From the NCBI RefSeq assembly GCF_020103725.1, contig NZ_JAHXBG010000007.1, positions 372,001 to 436,000 on the forward strand: DNA of 64,000 nt, given 5' to 3'. Positions 16,191 to 25,593 of this stretch are shown in pieces. Position 1 is the first letter of the stretch, and the number at the start of each line of letters is the position of its first letter. Position numbers and translations under genes: made by a program. This stretch comes from Hyalangium gracile (GTDB taxonomy: Bacteria > Myxococcota > Myxococcia > Myxococcales > Myxococcaceae). The notes under the pieces are model-generated. The model did not search any database and was not told where the DNA came from. It saw only the letters and a program-made list of their open reading frames with translations.

Positions 16191-19100
16191 TCACTCCGTT
16201 ACGATTGTAACGGACCTGGCAGCCAGGCGGACGGAGGGACGCGGATGTCGTCGCAGGGCACGCAGGTGTCGGAGCACCTCCCCCTTCCACTGCATCCGCC
16301 CGCCCGCCTCACGCACGAGTTCTACCGCGACGAGCGGTGCCTCGGACTCGAGCCGGACGGCCACGTCGAGCAGCAGCTCCGCGGGACACTCCATGCCCGG
16401 GAGCTTCAGTGAGGCACTGACAGCCGCCTCGAGCGCCGCCAGGAAGTGGGGTTCATCACGAGCCTCCAACGCCAGCTTGCTCAGCACCTCCGCCGTTGCC
16501 GATGAGTCCTTCCAGGCGAGGGGAAGGACGCGGAGCCGGGCGGACAGGGGCCACAGCGACGGATCCGGGGCGAGCGCGTGTGCCACCTCGGCGAGGCGGG
16601 GACGCAGGCTCAGCAGTTCCGGGCGAGGCAGGAGCAGCAATGCCTCGATGAGCTTCCGCAGGCGCTGGAGCGCGGGAAGATCCCTCTCGGGTCCGGCCTC
16701 CTGCTCCTCCAGTACGGGCGCGGAGACGAGCGCCGACGCGCAGGCCACCACGTGCTCGAAGCCGCGTCCATCGCGTGTCACCTTCACCAGGGCGGTGACG
16801 GCCTGTTCCCACCCGATGCGACGGGAGAGATCCTGGATGCGAGCCGCCGCGGCCCGAGCAATCCGCTCCTCGCTGCCCACGGTCCAGGCGTCCAATATCT
16901 CGAAGATCCGCTGCTGCACCGCGGGGGCTGGATGCTCCGCCAGCTGGAGGAGGAGCGTGGCATAGCGCGGGCGCAGTCGCGGGGGGAGGGACGCGGGGAG
17001 CTGATCGAGGAGGCTCTCGGCCACGAACACGTCCGGGCTTCGAGCCATGGCCTCCACGATTTCCCAGGAGGACTCCTCCGTCGCCAGGAGCTGGCGCGCG
17101 GAGTGCCCCACGGCGATACGCACGTCCCGGTGGAGCTGGGGGCAATCCCACTGTTGGCGAAGCAACGCCAGCGCGCGGGCTCCAGGCAGCGTCGCGAGCA
17201 GCCGCACCACCTCCTTGCGCACCGTCACCTTGAGGCGGTCGCGAGCGAGCAGCTCGGACAGTGTGGAGAAGCGGGTCGCCACGGGCAGCTGCCGCAGCAC
17301 CTGGGAAGCCGCGGACATGGCCACCGGGGCCCGCTCTCCGTCCAGGTGCTCCAGGAGGAGCGGGAGCGAGGCGGCGGGTTGATCCAGCCGCGCGAGTGCC
17401 CCCAGTGTGGCCTCCACCGTGGGAACGTCTCGCTCCTCGAGGAAGGGCTGGAGGTCTCTGGGCGTCACCACGGGGAGACAGGACAGGATGCGCAGCACCG
17501 GCGTCCGTTTCCAGTCGATGTCCACCTCGCCACGCACGACGCGCAGGAGGTAATCGCGGTAACGGGCCTGCTGCCGAGGCAGCAATCGATGGAACCCATG
17601 CTCGAGGTGCGGCATCCAGCCCTTGCCGTCCGTGCCGAAGCGGCCTCCCAGCGGGCCGCCGTCGAGATAGGAGTCCAGCCACTCCTGGCGATGCCGGTGG
17701 AGATGCTCGAGGACCCTGGGCAGCTGGATGGCCGACGCATCCCGCGCCAGCATCTTGCGCACGCGCTGGTCCCGAAGCCGGGACGGCCTCAGCCAGAGCT
17801 GGCTGGCTCGGTACGTATCCCATCCGGACCCCGACTCGGTGATGGATTCGAGCATGGCCTGGAGCATGTCCATGTTCCCAGTGCGCTGGCGGAGCACCTC
17901 GCACATGGAGTACAGGAGCTCGTAGCGCTGCTCCTGTCCCAGGGCGCGAAGCCTGGGGAGCAGGGCGGCGAAGAGGTGATGCTCTCCTCCTCGGGGCGGC
18001 TGGACGGAGGGGCAGAGGTCGATGCCGTCAGTCCGGCTGGGAAGCCTTTCCAGAATGGTCAGGGCGAACTGGATGAGGGCGCCCCGATGATCCATGAAGT
18101 GGGCGCGGATGAGGGAGTGGGCCAGCGTCAGCAGCAACTTCAGGATGGCACTCGAGGTGTCCCGGGCCTCGAGCGTGTGGGTCACCAGCGAATCCAGGAG
18201 GGGAATGTGCTCGGGCGTGAAAAGGGAGCCCGGCACTCGGGCGAGCTCTCCGAGGACGTGACGGCGGACCGGCTCTTGTTCGTTCTCGAGACGCGACAGG
18301 TCCGACAGCGTCCGGGTCAGTCCCCGGCGGGACAGGGCCGTGCTGCGCACGAGGTGCCCGAGCGCGCTCGCGCGATCCTTGGCCCGGGGGGAGGCGGCTT
18401 GTTCGAGCAGCGGCTCGCGCGCGTGCTCGATGGTGCGGAAGGACAGCAAGCGGCTCCTCCACTCGGGACGCTCCTGGGCCTCGGGCAGACCGAGCAGGCG
18501 CACCACCTCGGCATCTCGCAGGGTGTCGGGCAGGACGGAGAGGAGTTCGTCGCTCGGATCTCGAGGGAGGGTGTCCTGGAAGGCGTGGGTGTAGAGAGCA
18601 GCTCGCTCGGAGGGAGGCGCCCAGCGCAGGAGCCAGACGAGCAGGTTCGGGTCGTCGCGAAGCGCGCGCGCGAGGGTGAGGCGCTGCGGCAAGGACAGGG
18701 CCCGTAGCGCATCGCGGAGCGCGCTCCGTCGCAGCACATATCCGTGCTCGTCCTTGCGGAAGGCGGGGTGGATGAGGAGCTGGAGGACCTGCTCCGGATG
18801 CTTGCGCATGAGTCCGGGCAAGCCCTTCATCACGAGACGGGGGAGCCATGACGGGACGTACTCGCGCACGAGCGTGAGCACCGCCTCGCTTCGGAGGATG
18901 AGCAGCTTCCTCAGGGGCACGCGCCAGGTGGAGAAGAGAGTGCCGCGTTCCGCCCTGGGGGTTTCGGCGAAGCGGGCCTGGATGAAGGCCGTCACCTCGT
19001 CCGTGTGGAGGCGCACCATCGTAGGCCAGGCCTGCACGGCATGAGCGAGCTCGGGCAGCAAGCGCCGCACGCCTTGCGCATCGATGGCGGGGAGCAGGAG

Positions 19101-19529
19101 GGCTGCCTCGAAGTCGCCGTGGTGCTCGCGGACATACGGGAGGAGCCGGGCCGCGAGCCCCGTGCGCCCGGCAAGCGCCACGCCCTTGAGCACCCGCCGA
19201 CGAATCTGGGGAGACAGCTCGGGGAGTACACGCTCGAGGGCGGCATCGTCTCGGATGGCAGGGCCGGCGAAGCTGGCGGCGCGTATCCGCACCAGGCGCG
19301 AGGGGTGGGTGAGGCCACGGAGGAGCACGGCCTCGTCCTGGGCGGCGCGGGCCATGACCAGCGCCAGGGTTGCCTCGTAGGCATCCCCGGCCATCAGCTC
19401 CGCCATCAGCGCCGGGAGGGACGGGCTGCCTCGAGCATCGCGGCCGAGCGTGGCCGCTCTTGCGAGGCGTGCCCTGTATCCCAGTGAATCCAGCTCCCCC
19501 AACAGTGCGCTGCGCGTCGGAACCTGCAA
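16191..19529 (-). CDS. Large HEAT-repeat protein
   Basis: 1112 residues of almost continuous helical repeats of HEAT type (for example LTHPSRLVRIRAASFAGPAI, LSPQIRRRVLKGVALAGRTG). No signal peptide, membrane helix or catalytic motif is visible, so a cytoplasmic scaffold or protein-binding solenoid is likely. The start is TTG 19529 with GGAGAGG about 5 nt upstream; no in-frame ATG lies close by, so this rare start is my choice. It sits between a sigma-54 activator gene and the kinase-AAA gene, all on the minus strand. The neighbouring kinase is a plausible partner by proximity only. Confidence 0.85.
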   Translation of the reverse strand: MQVPTRSALLGELDSLGYRARLARAATLGRDARGSPSLPALMAELMAGDAYEATLALVMARAAQDEAVLLRGLTHPSRLVRIRAASFAGPAIRDDAALERVLPELSPQIRRRVLKGVALAGRTGLAARLLPYVREHHGDFEAALLLPAIDAQGVRRLLPELAHAVQAWPTMVRLHTDEVTAFIQARFAETPRAERGTLFSTWRVPLRKLLILRSEAVLTLVREYVPSWLPRLVMKGLPGLMRKHPEQVLQLLIHPAFRKDEHGYVLRRSALRDALRALSLPQRLTLARALRDDPNLLVWLLRWAPPSERAALYTHAFQDTLPRDPSDELLSVLPDTLRDAEVVRLLGLPEAQERPEWRSRLLSFRTIEHAREPLLEQAASPRAKDRASALGHLVRSTALSRRGLTRTLSDLSRLENEQEPVRRHVLGELARVPGSLFTPEHIPLLDSLVTHTLEARDTSSAILKLLLTLAHSLIRAHFMDHRGALIQFALTILERLPSRTDGIDLCPSVQPPRGGEHHLFAALLPRLRALGQEQRYELLYSMCEVLRQRTGNMDMLQAMLESITESGSGWDTYRASQLWLRPSRLRDQRVRKMLARDASAIQLPRVLEHLHRHRQEWLDSYLDGGPLGGRFGTDGKGWMPHLEHGFHRLLPRQQARYRDYLLRVVRGEVDIDWKRTPVLRILSCLPVVTPRDLQPFLEERDVPTVEATLGALARLDQPAASLPLLLEHLDGERAPVAMSAASQVLRQLPVATRFSTLSELLARDRLKVTVRKEVVRLLATLPGARALALLRQQWDCPQLHRDVRIAVGHSARQLLATEESSWEIVEAMARSPDVFVAESLLDQLPASLPPRLRPRYATLLLQLAEHPAPAVQQRIFEILDAWTVGSEERIARAAAARIQDLSRRIGWEQAVTALVKVTRDGRGFEHVVACASALVSAPVLEEQEAGPERDLPALQRLRKLIEALLLLPRPELLSLRPRLAEVAHALAPDPSLWPLSARLRVLPLAWKDSSATAEVLSKLALEARDEPHFLAALEAAVSASLKLPGMECPAELLLDVAVRLESEAPLVAVELVREAGGRMQWKGEVLRHLRALRRHPRPSVRLAARSVTIVTE

Positions 19530-19612
19530 GCGACCTCTCCCCGAGTGGATGCCGATGGAGCCGCCGCCTGGACGGACATCACCCGCGCGCCTGACATGCC
19601 GCGGCGCGTCTC

Positions 19613-21361
19613 TCAGGGCGTCTCACTGTTGCCTGCCTGCGTCAGGGCGGCCGGGACGGGCTGCCCCACCTCGCCGCAGAGCGCCTCGGCCTTCTTCAGC
19701 TCCTGCCGCAGCGCCTTGAGGTGGTTGCGGCTCTTCACCAGCGACTCGCGGCCCACCAGTCGGAAGGCCTCGTCGCGCCCCACCTGCAGCACCGCCTCGG
19801 CCAGCACGAAGCCTCGCAGGCTCTCGGCGAAGTCGATGTCGAGCGGGGCCCGCCGTCGCTGCGCCTCCTGCACGAAGGCTCGCGCCGCCTGGCTCATCGC
19901 CTCCACCAGCGTGCTCTGCTTCCCTCCTTCATAGGTGAGGGCCTGCTGGATGTGCGTCTCGCGCAGCTCCAGCTCCCGGGTGGCGCCTCCCTGCTGCACC
20001 AGGGCCAGCGTGTAGGCGCGGCGGATGATGTTGTCGAGCTGTCGCAGGTTGCCCGGCCAGGAGCCCTGCTCCAGTTGCTGCTCCGCGTCGGGGGCCAGCC
20101 GCACCACGCCCTCCGGGTTCTTCTCCCGGTGGTGGCGCGCCAGCATGTAGCGCGCCCAGGCGCCGATCTCGTCCCGCCGCTCGTCCAGGGAGGGCACCCG
20201 CACGGGCAGCACGTTGATGCGGTAGTACAGGTCCTCCCGGAACGTGCCTCGCCGGACCGCCTCGGGCAGGTCCGCGTTGGTGCCGATGATGAAGCGCACG
20301 TTGGCGCGGTGCTCGCTCGAGGCATCCCCGAGTGTGCGGTACGTGCGCTCCTCCAGCACGTGCAGCAGGCCCGCCTGCGCCTTGAGCGACAGCTTGTCGA
20401 TCTCGTCGATGAACAGCGTGCCGCCATGGGCCCGCGCCAGGAAGCCCGGGTTGTCCCGCACGGCTCCCGTGAAGGCCCCCTTGCGCCAGCCGAAGAGCTC
20501 GCCCATCTGCAGCTCCTCGGGGACCATCGTCAGATCCATGCTCTCGAAGCGCCCCTGCCGGCGCGGCGAGCGCTCATGGCACCAGCGGGCCAGTCGGGAC
20601 TTGCCGGCTCCGGTGGGGCCGCTGACCAGGAGCGTCTCCTCCTGCTGGGCGAAGATGCGCAGCACCCCCACCAGGCTGGCCATGGAGGCGCCGACCACGG
20701 GCAGGAACTCGTCTGTCTCCGGCGCGGCGCCCGGCTGCGGCGCGAGCCCCGAGAGGTAGGGCGCCGCCAGGTCCACCGCGAGCTGGAGCCGAGGGCCCAT
20801 CTCCCGCCAGATGAACTCCTGGCCGAGCGCGGCCATGCAGTTGGCCTCCAGCGCGATCATCCCATCGATGCGCCCTCCGGCCATGCGCAGCGGCAGGACG
20901 CAGACGTGCGTGGCCTCGCGGCTGAGCAGTCGCTGCTGGCTCTCCTGGGTGAAGGAGGCCGTGTAGCGCGCCGGAGCGAGGCTCCGGGCGGACTCCTGGT
21001 GCGGCTGGAGCGTGCCCAGGCCCACGTCGATGGAGACGGCGCAGCCATGCTCCACCACGGCCCGCCAGGCGGAGGCGGAGGCCAGCAGCGCCACCTGAGG
21101 CCCATCCGCCAGCAGGAGCGAGCCTTCCTTGGGTGGCCAGGGCTCCACCGCCTCTCGCTCGAGCGCCGCCAGTCGCCGGTAGGCATCCGCCGGTCGCAGG
21201 TGCACCACCCCCCGCAGCAGCCGCCCCTGCCGGGCGAAGCGGCTGGCCTCCAGGCCCTGCTCGGAGATCAGCAGCAGCGTGCGCAGGGTGAGGAGCGCGG
21301 CCTGCTCGAAGTGGCGAGCGGCGTGCAGCCCGGTCACCAGCGATGTGAGTTCCTCGGACAT
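19613..21361 (-). CDS. Sigma-54-dependent transcriptional activator
   Basis: 582 residues. The N-terminal half (about 1-215) looks like a GAF-type sensory domain. The central AAA+ domain has Walker A SGPTGAGKS (247-255), the sigma-54 contact loop GAFTGA (295-300), Walker B LFIDEID and the R-finger region. The C-terminus (about 490-582) has no recognisable Fis-type HTH of the usual length; DEAFRLVGRESLVKSRNHLK may be a shortened, divergent one. ATG 21361 has GGAGGAAGG upstream. It activates unknown sigma-54 promoters. Neighbours are a HEAT protein and an ECF sigma factor. Confidence 0.93.
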   Translation of the reverse strand: MSEELTSLVTGLHAARHFEQAALLTLRTLLLISEQGLEASRFARQGRLLRGVVHLRPADAYRRLAALEREAVEPWPPKEGSLLLADGPQVALLASASAWRAVVEHGCAVSIDVGLGTLQPHQESARSLAPARYTASFTQESQQRLLSREATHVCVLPLRMAGGRIDGMIALEANCMAALGQEFIWREMGPRLQLAVDLAAPYLSGLAPQPGAAPETDEFLPVVGASMASLVGVLRIFAQQEETLLVSGPTGAGKSRLARWCHERSPRRQGRFESMDLTMVPEELQMGELFGWRKGAFTGAVRDNPGFLARAHGGTLFIDEIDKLSLKAQAGLLHVLEERTYRTLGDASSEHRANVRFIIGTNADLPEAVRRGTFREDLYYRINVLPVRVPSLDERRDEIGAWARYMLARHHREKNPEGVVRLAPDAEQQLEQGSWPGNLRQLDNIIRRAYTLALVQQGGATRELELRETHIQQALTYEGGKQSTLVEAMSQAARAFVQEAQRRRAPLDIDFAESLRGFVLAEAVLQVGRDEAFRLVGRESLVKSRNHLKALRQELKKAEALCGEVGQPVPAALTQAGNSETP

Positions 21362-21447
21362 CCCCTTCCTCCCGACGGCCCTCCCAGGAAAGGGAGGAGC
21401 CCCGGGATGTGACCACAGCTCCCACGGCCCGTCGCGGAAGGAATGGA

Positions 21448-22023
21448 TCAGTTCATGTCCGTGCGGGTGTGTGGCTGGAGGAGTTTGTGGAGCCTGGCTC
21501 GGGCGTCATGCAGGCGTTTGGACACCGTTCCCACCGGGAGACCGAGCGAGCGCGCGATGTCCTGGTACTTCTTGCCCGCCGCGTGCAGCTCGAAGGTGGT
21601 GCGCAGCTTCGGGCTCAGGCCACTCAGGGCCTGGGCGAACTGCTCGTTCGTGAGCACGTCGTAGGCGGGGCGCGCGGAGGACTCGGGCTCCTCGGTGAAC
21701 TCGCGCCGCAGGTGCGGATCCTTGGCCCAGTGCGCCCGGACCTTTCGTCTCCGGCACTGATCATAGAAGAGGCGGGTGAGGGTGGTGCTCAGCCACGTCT
21801 CGCAGGCGTATCCGTTGGGAGGAACCTCCGCCTTCTCGAACGCCTGGAGGAAGCGCAGGAGGACTTCCTGCGCCAGGTCCTCCGCGTCATTCACATCGCC
21901 ACACACGTTCCGGGCCTGGGCCACGAGCCAGCTCCTGTACCGCACGGCGAACGCCCCGCTCCCGCTCTCGTACTGCGTCCTGCTGCTGTGAATGCTGTGG
22001 GTGCCTGTCATCGAGGGATTCAT
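21448..22023 (-). CDS. ECF-type sigma-70 family RNA polymerase sigma factor
   Basis: About 191 residues. Region 2 is seen in NDAEDLAQEVLLRFLQAF and region 4 in LSPKLRTTFELHAAGKKYQD followed by IARSLGLPVGTVSKRLHDAR. This is the normal size and layout for a group 4 sigma factor. The start is uncertain: ATG 22023 is chosen, with 22035 and 22011 possible; none has a good Shine-Dalgarno. No anti-sigma factor gene is adjacent, which is unusual but not unique. It is oriented with the sigma-54 activator gene 86 bp downstream, so the two may be co-transcribed. Confidence 0.85.
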   Translation of the reverse strand: MNPSMTGTHSIHSSRTQYESGSGAFAVRYRSWLVAQARNVCGDVNDAEDLAQEVLLRFLQAFEKAEVPPNGYACETWLSTTLTRLFYDQCRRRKVRAHWAKDPHLRREFTEEPESSARPAYDVLTNEQFAQALSGLSPKLRTTFELHAAGKKYQDIARSLGLPVGTVSKRLHDARARLHKLLQPHTRTDMN

Positions 22024-22249
22024 CGACGGCGGCATTGAGCATCGGCCGTGCCATCCATCCGCACGGGGCCCGGTGGGCCCGAGGGCCCCAGACACGGCGG
22101 CAAAATGCAGCGCGGGCGTGGATGGATGCGGACTGCTGTAAGAAGGGAGAAGTTCTGCTTCCAGCTCGAGGCGGATGCCGCGTGGAGCGGACACGCGGCT
22201 GCGTGGTGGCATCACGCGGCGGCAGCTCCTCCGCGGGGCAGGCATCCAG

Positions 22250-22296
22250 CCACAAAAAGAGAGCGCGCCGGAGCTCCCTTGGAAGCCCCGGCGCGC
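22250..22296 (-). terminator. Rho-independent terminator of kelch lipoprotein gene 1
   Basis: A perfect 9-bp GC stem GCGCGCCGG/CCGGCGCGC (22263-22271 and 22288-22296) is followed, on the minus strand, by TCTCTTTTTGTGG. It lies 29 bp after the kelch stop codon, so the ECF gene further on needs its own promoter in 22024-22262. Confidence 0.85.
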
Positions 22297-22325
22297 CCGG
22301 ACTCACGTGCTGCGTTCCCCCTGCT

Positions 22326-25300
22326 TTACGGCGCCTGGTTGTTCTCCACGGTGACGTTCAGCGTCATGTCGTCCGTGGAGAAGGCCTCCGCGGTCTTGAT
22401 GTAGAGGTGCAGCGGTCCCGTCCCGTCCCTGGCCACGATCGCCGTGGTGGTGCCGCTGCCGTCGAGGTCGTCGTTGTCGCAGGACTGCTCCTCGTAGAGC
22501 CAGCCGTAGGCATGTGACTTGACGGTGACGTTGTCGGTCTGCAGGGACACGACCACGGTCACGGTGGCGCGCACCTCGTTCTCCACGCACATCGAGTGGG
22601 TGAAGGAGGCCACCGGATTCTGCGGGTTGACGTGGAGGACCTCATCGATCCAGAGGGTCTTCCGCTCATCCTCGACGTCGTCCTCCAGCGCATCCAGCCG
22701 ACCGTGGACACGGACCGCGCGGTAGTACTCGGGGTGCGGCGTGGGGCCCGACTGCGGCGTGACGATGACGTCACGCGTGTACGTGGTGTTGTAGGTGCGG
22801 CCGTGGCCGTCGCTCAGCGCGGTGATCTTGAGCTTCTTGGTGCCGGCCGTCGTCCACGTGTAGCGCTTGTCGAAGGCCTGGTCGAACTGGACGCCAGTGA
22901 AGGTCTCGGTCGCGCCATCCCAGTCCAGCTGGTAGTGGATGGTGTTGTTCAGCAGCAGCCCCTCCGGGGCCGCCCGCTCGTTGTCCTTCTGGAACGGGAA
23001 GCAGGGGCGCATCTGGATGCTGTACCCGGTGATGTCGTGCTGCCCCGTGCTCGAGGGCCCCCGGATCATCGGCTCGAAGGGCGTCCACCGCCCCGCCGCT
23101 GGGGGCACCAGGTTCTTGAAGTAGATGTGCTGCCTGCCGGTGGAGAAGACGTCGGTCCACTCCTTCCGACCGATCACCAGGGCGCCGACCTCGGCGGTGA
23201 CGTTGAGGCGCCAGTTCAGATCGAAGTACCCGCCCTGGACGAGCTCCTCGGCGCCATCGCCGTCGGCATCGCCGCAGTTGTAGCCGTTGTAGCCCCACAG
23301 GTCCGCGTCCAGGTAGGGACGCACGCCCACCTGCGCGTACACCGCATCGAAGATGCCGGCGCGCACGGCGGCCTGGACCCACACGGACGGCTGGATGCGG
23401 CCCTGGATGCTGGCCGTGACGGGCGTCTCGTCCGAGGGCGCCGGCTTGCCGAAGGTCGTCTCGGAGGTGCAGCCGTCGAAGGTGCACAGGGCCGTGTACT
23501 TCACCGAGGCGCTCTTCTCGGCGGTGTAGCTGATCTCCCCGGTGACGCTCGTCTGCACGTCGACGCCCGCGGTGAGCGGCAGGCTGATGTCGATGGGGAT
23601 CGCCACGGGGCCCACCGGGATGGGGATGATGCCCAGCGTCGGACGGGCGATGGGGAACTGCCACGTCTTCGAGGTGGAGATGCTGCCCTGCAGGGTGGCG
23701 CCGTAGTTGAGCCCGCCCTCGGCCACGAGCTTGAGGTAGTTGAGATCGAAGCCTGCCGTGACGCAGCCGAAGAACAGGAACGGCTTGCGGATCTTCAGCA
23801 CCTGCACCTCGGCATCCGCCTTCGCCGTGATGTCGCCCTTCGTGGTGAGGCTGCCCGTCATGCCCCCGTCCAGGTCCTTCTTGAGGGCGAGCGGCTTGTA
23901 GAAGTTGAACGTCTTGGTCTGCGTCCCGAGCGTGTCCGGGCACCCGTCACCGCCGGCCCGCATCGTGGGCTCCATCGGCTCCAGGATGGACTGCAGGTAG
24001 GGCGTGGGCGAGCCCTGCTGCTCGGAGAGGGCCAGCTCGTCGAGCACCTTCTTGTTGAGGAAGAAGACCGTCGTCTTGTTGGCGGAGATCGCCGCCAGGT
24101 CCTGGCGGAGCTCCTCGGACACCGGCACGTGGGCGATGCCCGTGTCGTCACCCACCACGTACATGTTCGAGTCGTACGCGGGCAGCTCGTCCGTGTTGGC
24201 GCCGCTGACGTTGAGGAGCTCCCAGCCGGTGCCCTGGTCGAGGAGGACCTTCACCTGGGCGGCGGAGAACACCTCGGCGGAGGCCTGGTCGGTGTTGCTG
24301 AGGCCGCCGGACACGAGCACGCGGCCGTTGCTCAGCAGCGTGGCCGTGTGCTGGTAGCGCGCCACCCCCATCGTGGGCATGACGTCCCACACGCCGCGGA
24401 CCGGATCGTAGAGCTCGGCGAAGCCCTGGATGCCGGCGTAGCCGTCATAGCCGCCCGTCACGAGCACGCGGCCGTTGGCCAGCAGCGTGGCCGTGTGCTG
24501 GCGGCGGGCCTTGTTCATGGGGCTGGTGGAGGACCAGGTCTGCGTGGCCGGGTCGAACAGCTCGGCGCGGGTGGAGGGCTCGCCGTCCGCGGCGCCGCCC
24601 GTCACCAGCACCTGCCCGTTGGCCAGCAGCGTCGCCGTGTGGCGCGAGCGGGCCGTGCCCAGGCTCCCCACGCTCGTCCACGTGCCCGTGGCGGGGTCGA
24701 ACAGCTCGGAGGAGCTCAGCGCGCCCGAGGTACCCTCACCGCCGGTGAGCAGCACCTGGCCGGAGGAGAGCAGCGTGGCCGTGTGCTGGCTGCGCGCCGC
24801 GCTCGGGGAGGCCACGGCCGTCCACGTGCCCGTGGAGGGATCGTACAGCTCGGTCGAGCCCAGCACGGTGCCGCCATGCTCGCCGTCCCAGCCGCCCGTC
24901 ACGAGCACCCGGCCGTCCTGCAGCAGGGTGGCGGAGTGGTGGTAGCGCGCGGTGGCCATCGCGCCAGTCGCCGTCCACGTGCCCGTGGCGGGATCGAACA
25001 GCGACGCGGTGATGCCCAGATCGTTGCCGCCGGTGACGAGCACCTTGCCGTTGGTCAGCAGCGTGGCCCTGGCGTGGCGGTAGTTGGCGGGGGCGTCGCC
25101 CGTGCTGCTCCAGGTCCCCGTGGCCGGATCGTAGAGCTCGGCGGTGGGGTTGTAGCCGCCCAGGACGAGGACGCGGCCGTCCTGCAGGCGGGTCGCGGTC
25201 TGCTGCAGGTGGGCCGAGGCGAGGTTGCTCGTTCGCGTCCAGCCCGTCTCCTCCGAGGTCGTCACGGTGCCCAGGGCCTGGGTCTGGGACTTCGGAGAGG

Positions 25301-25400
25301 CCAGCGCCGCGGTGGGCTCCTCGGCTTTCTGGAAACTCGAGTCCTCGCAGCCGCTGGCCAGCAGCAGCGCGAGGGCTCCAAACTTCAGGGTTCGCTTCAC
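22326..25400 (-). CDS. Secreted kelch-repeat lipoprotein 1
   Basis: 1024 residues. The start is GTG 25400 (GGAG about 9 nt upstream); the N-terminus VKRTLKFGALALLLASGCED is a signal peptide with lipobox LASGC. Residues about 30-380 contain seven kelch-type units with the pattern HTATLLxxGxVLVTGG followed by ELYDPATGTW, a beta-propeller. The rest (about 400-1024) is unrecognised beta-rich sequence with a Ca-binding-like DADGDGAEE and two late segments resembling Ig-like or spore-coat-type sandwich domains. It is predicted to be anchored in the outer membrane or exposed. A second kelch lipoprotein and a nucleotidase lie upstream on the same strand. The function is unknown. Confidence 0.85.
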   Translation of the reverse strand: MKRTLKFGALALLLASGCEDSSFQKAEEPTAALASPKSQTQALGTVTTSEETGWTRTSNLASAHLQQTATRLQDGRVLVLGGYNPTAELYDPATGTWSSTGDAPANYRHARATLLTNGKVLVTGGNDLGITASLFDPATGTWTATGAMATARYHHSATLLQDGRVLVTGGWDGEHGGTVLGSTELYDPSTGTWTAVASPSAARSQHTATLLSSGQVLLTGGEGTSGALSSSELFDPATGTWTSVGSLGTARSRHTATLLANGQVLVTGGAADGEPSTRAELFDPATQTWSSTSPMNKARRQHTATLLANGRVLVTGGYDGYAGIQGFAELYDPVRGVWDVMPTMGVARYQHTATLLSNGRVLVSGGLSNTDQASAEVFSAAQVKVLLDQGTGWELLNVSGANTDELPAYDSNMYVVGDDTGIAHVPVSEELRQDLAAISANKTTVFFLNKKVLDELALSEQQGSPTPYLQSILEPMEPTMRAGGDGCPDTLGTQTKTFNFYKPLALKKDLDGGMTGSLTTKGDITAKADAEVQVLKIRKPFLFFGCVTAGFDLNYLKLVAEGGLNYGATLQGSISTSKTWQFPIARPTLGIIPIPVGPVAIPIDISLPLTAGVDVQTSVTGEISYTAEKSASVKYTALCTFDGCTSETTFGKPAPSDETPVTASIQGRIQPSVWVQAAVRAGIFDAVYAQVGVRPYLDADLWGYNGYNCGDADGDGAEELVQGGYFDLNWRLNVTAEVGALVIGRKEWTDVFSTGRQHIYFKNLVPPAAGRWTPFEPMIRGPSSTGQHDITGYSIQMRPCFPFQKDNERAAPEGLLLNNTIHYQLDWDGATETFTGVQFDQAFDKRYTWTTAGTKKLKITALSDGHGRTYNTTYTRDVIVTPQSGPTPHPEYYRAVRVHGRLDALEDDVEDERKTLWIDEVLHVNPQNPVASFTHSMCVENEVRATVTVVVSLQTDNVTVKSHAYGWLYEEQSCDNDDLDGSGTTTAIVARDGTGPLHLYIKTAEAFSTDDMTLNVTVENNQAP

Positions 25401-25531
25401 GATGTCTTCTCCACGATGGGTGCGGATGCTCCGCCGCAGGGGGGCCTGCTCAGTGGCTGGCCTGCGCGGCGGACGTGGAGAAAAACGCGCTCGTGAGCGT
25501 TTGTTACCTGGGCGGATTTTCCCGGCATTGG

Positions 25532-25576
25532 GGGCTCGAGGAGGACACGCGACGCGCGTGCCTCCCACGAGCCCCG
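25532..25576 (-). terminator. Long hairpin downstream of the nucleotidase gene
   Basis: GGGGCTCG (25532-25539) pairs with CGAGCCCC (25569-25576), with further pairing GGAGG/CCTCC and CACGCG/CGCGTG inside, giving an extended near-perfect hairpin. It begins 17 bp after the stop codon of the CpdB-like gene on the minus strand. No T-run follows. Confidence 0.5.
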
Positions 25577-25593
25577 CTCCTACCGAGCCGGGA

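Noticed and set aside
22596-25496. Plus-strand frame of 966 codons over kelch gene 1
   Set aside because: Shadow of a repeat-rich gene; Arg/Gly/Val/Leu-rich without domains.
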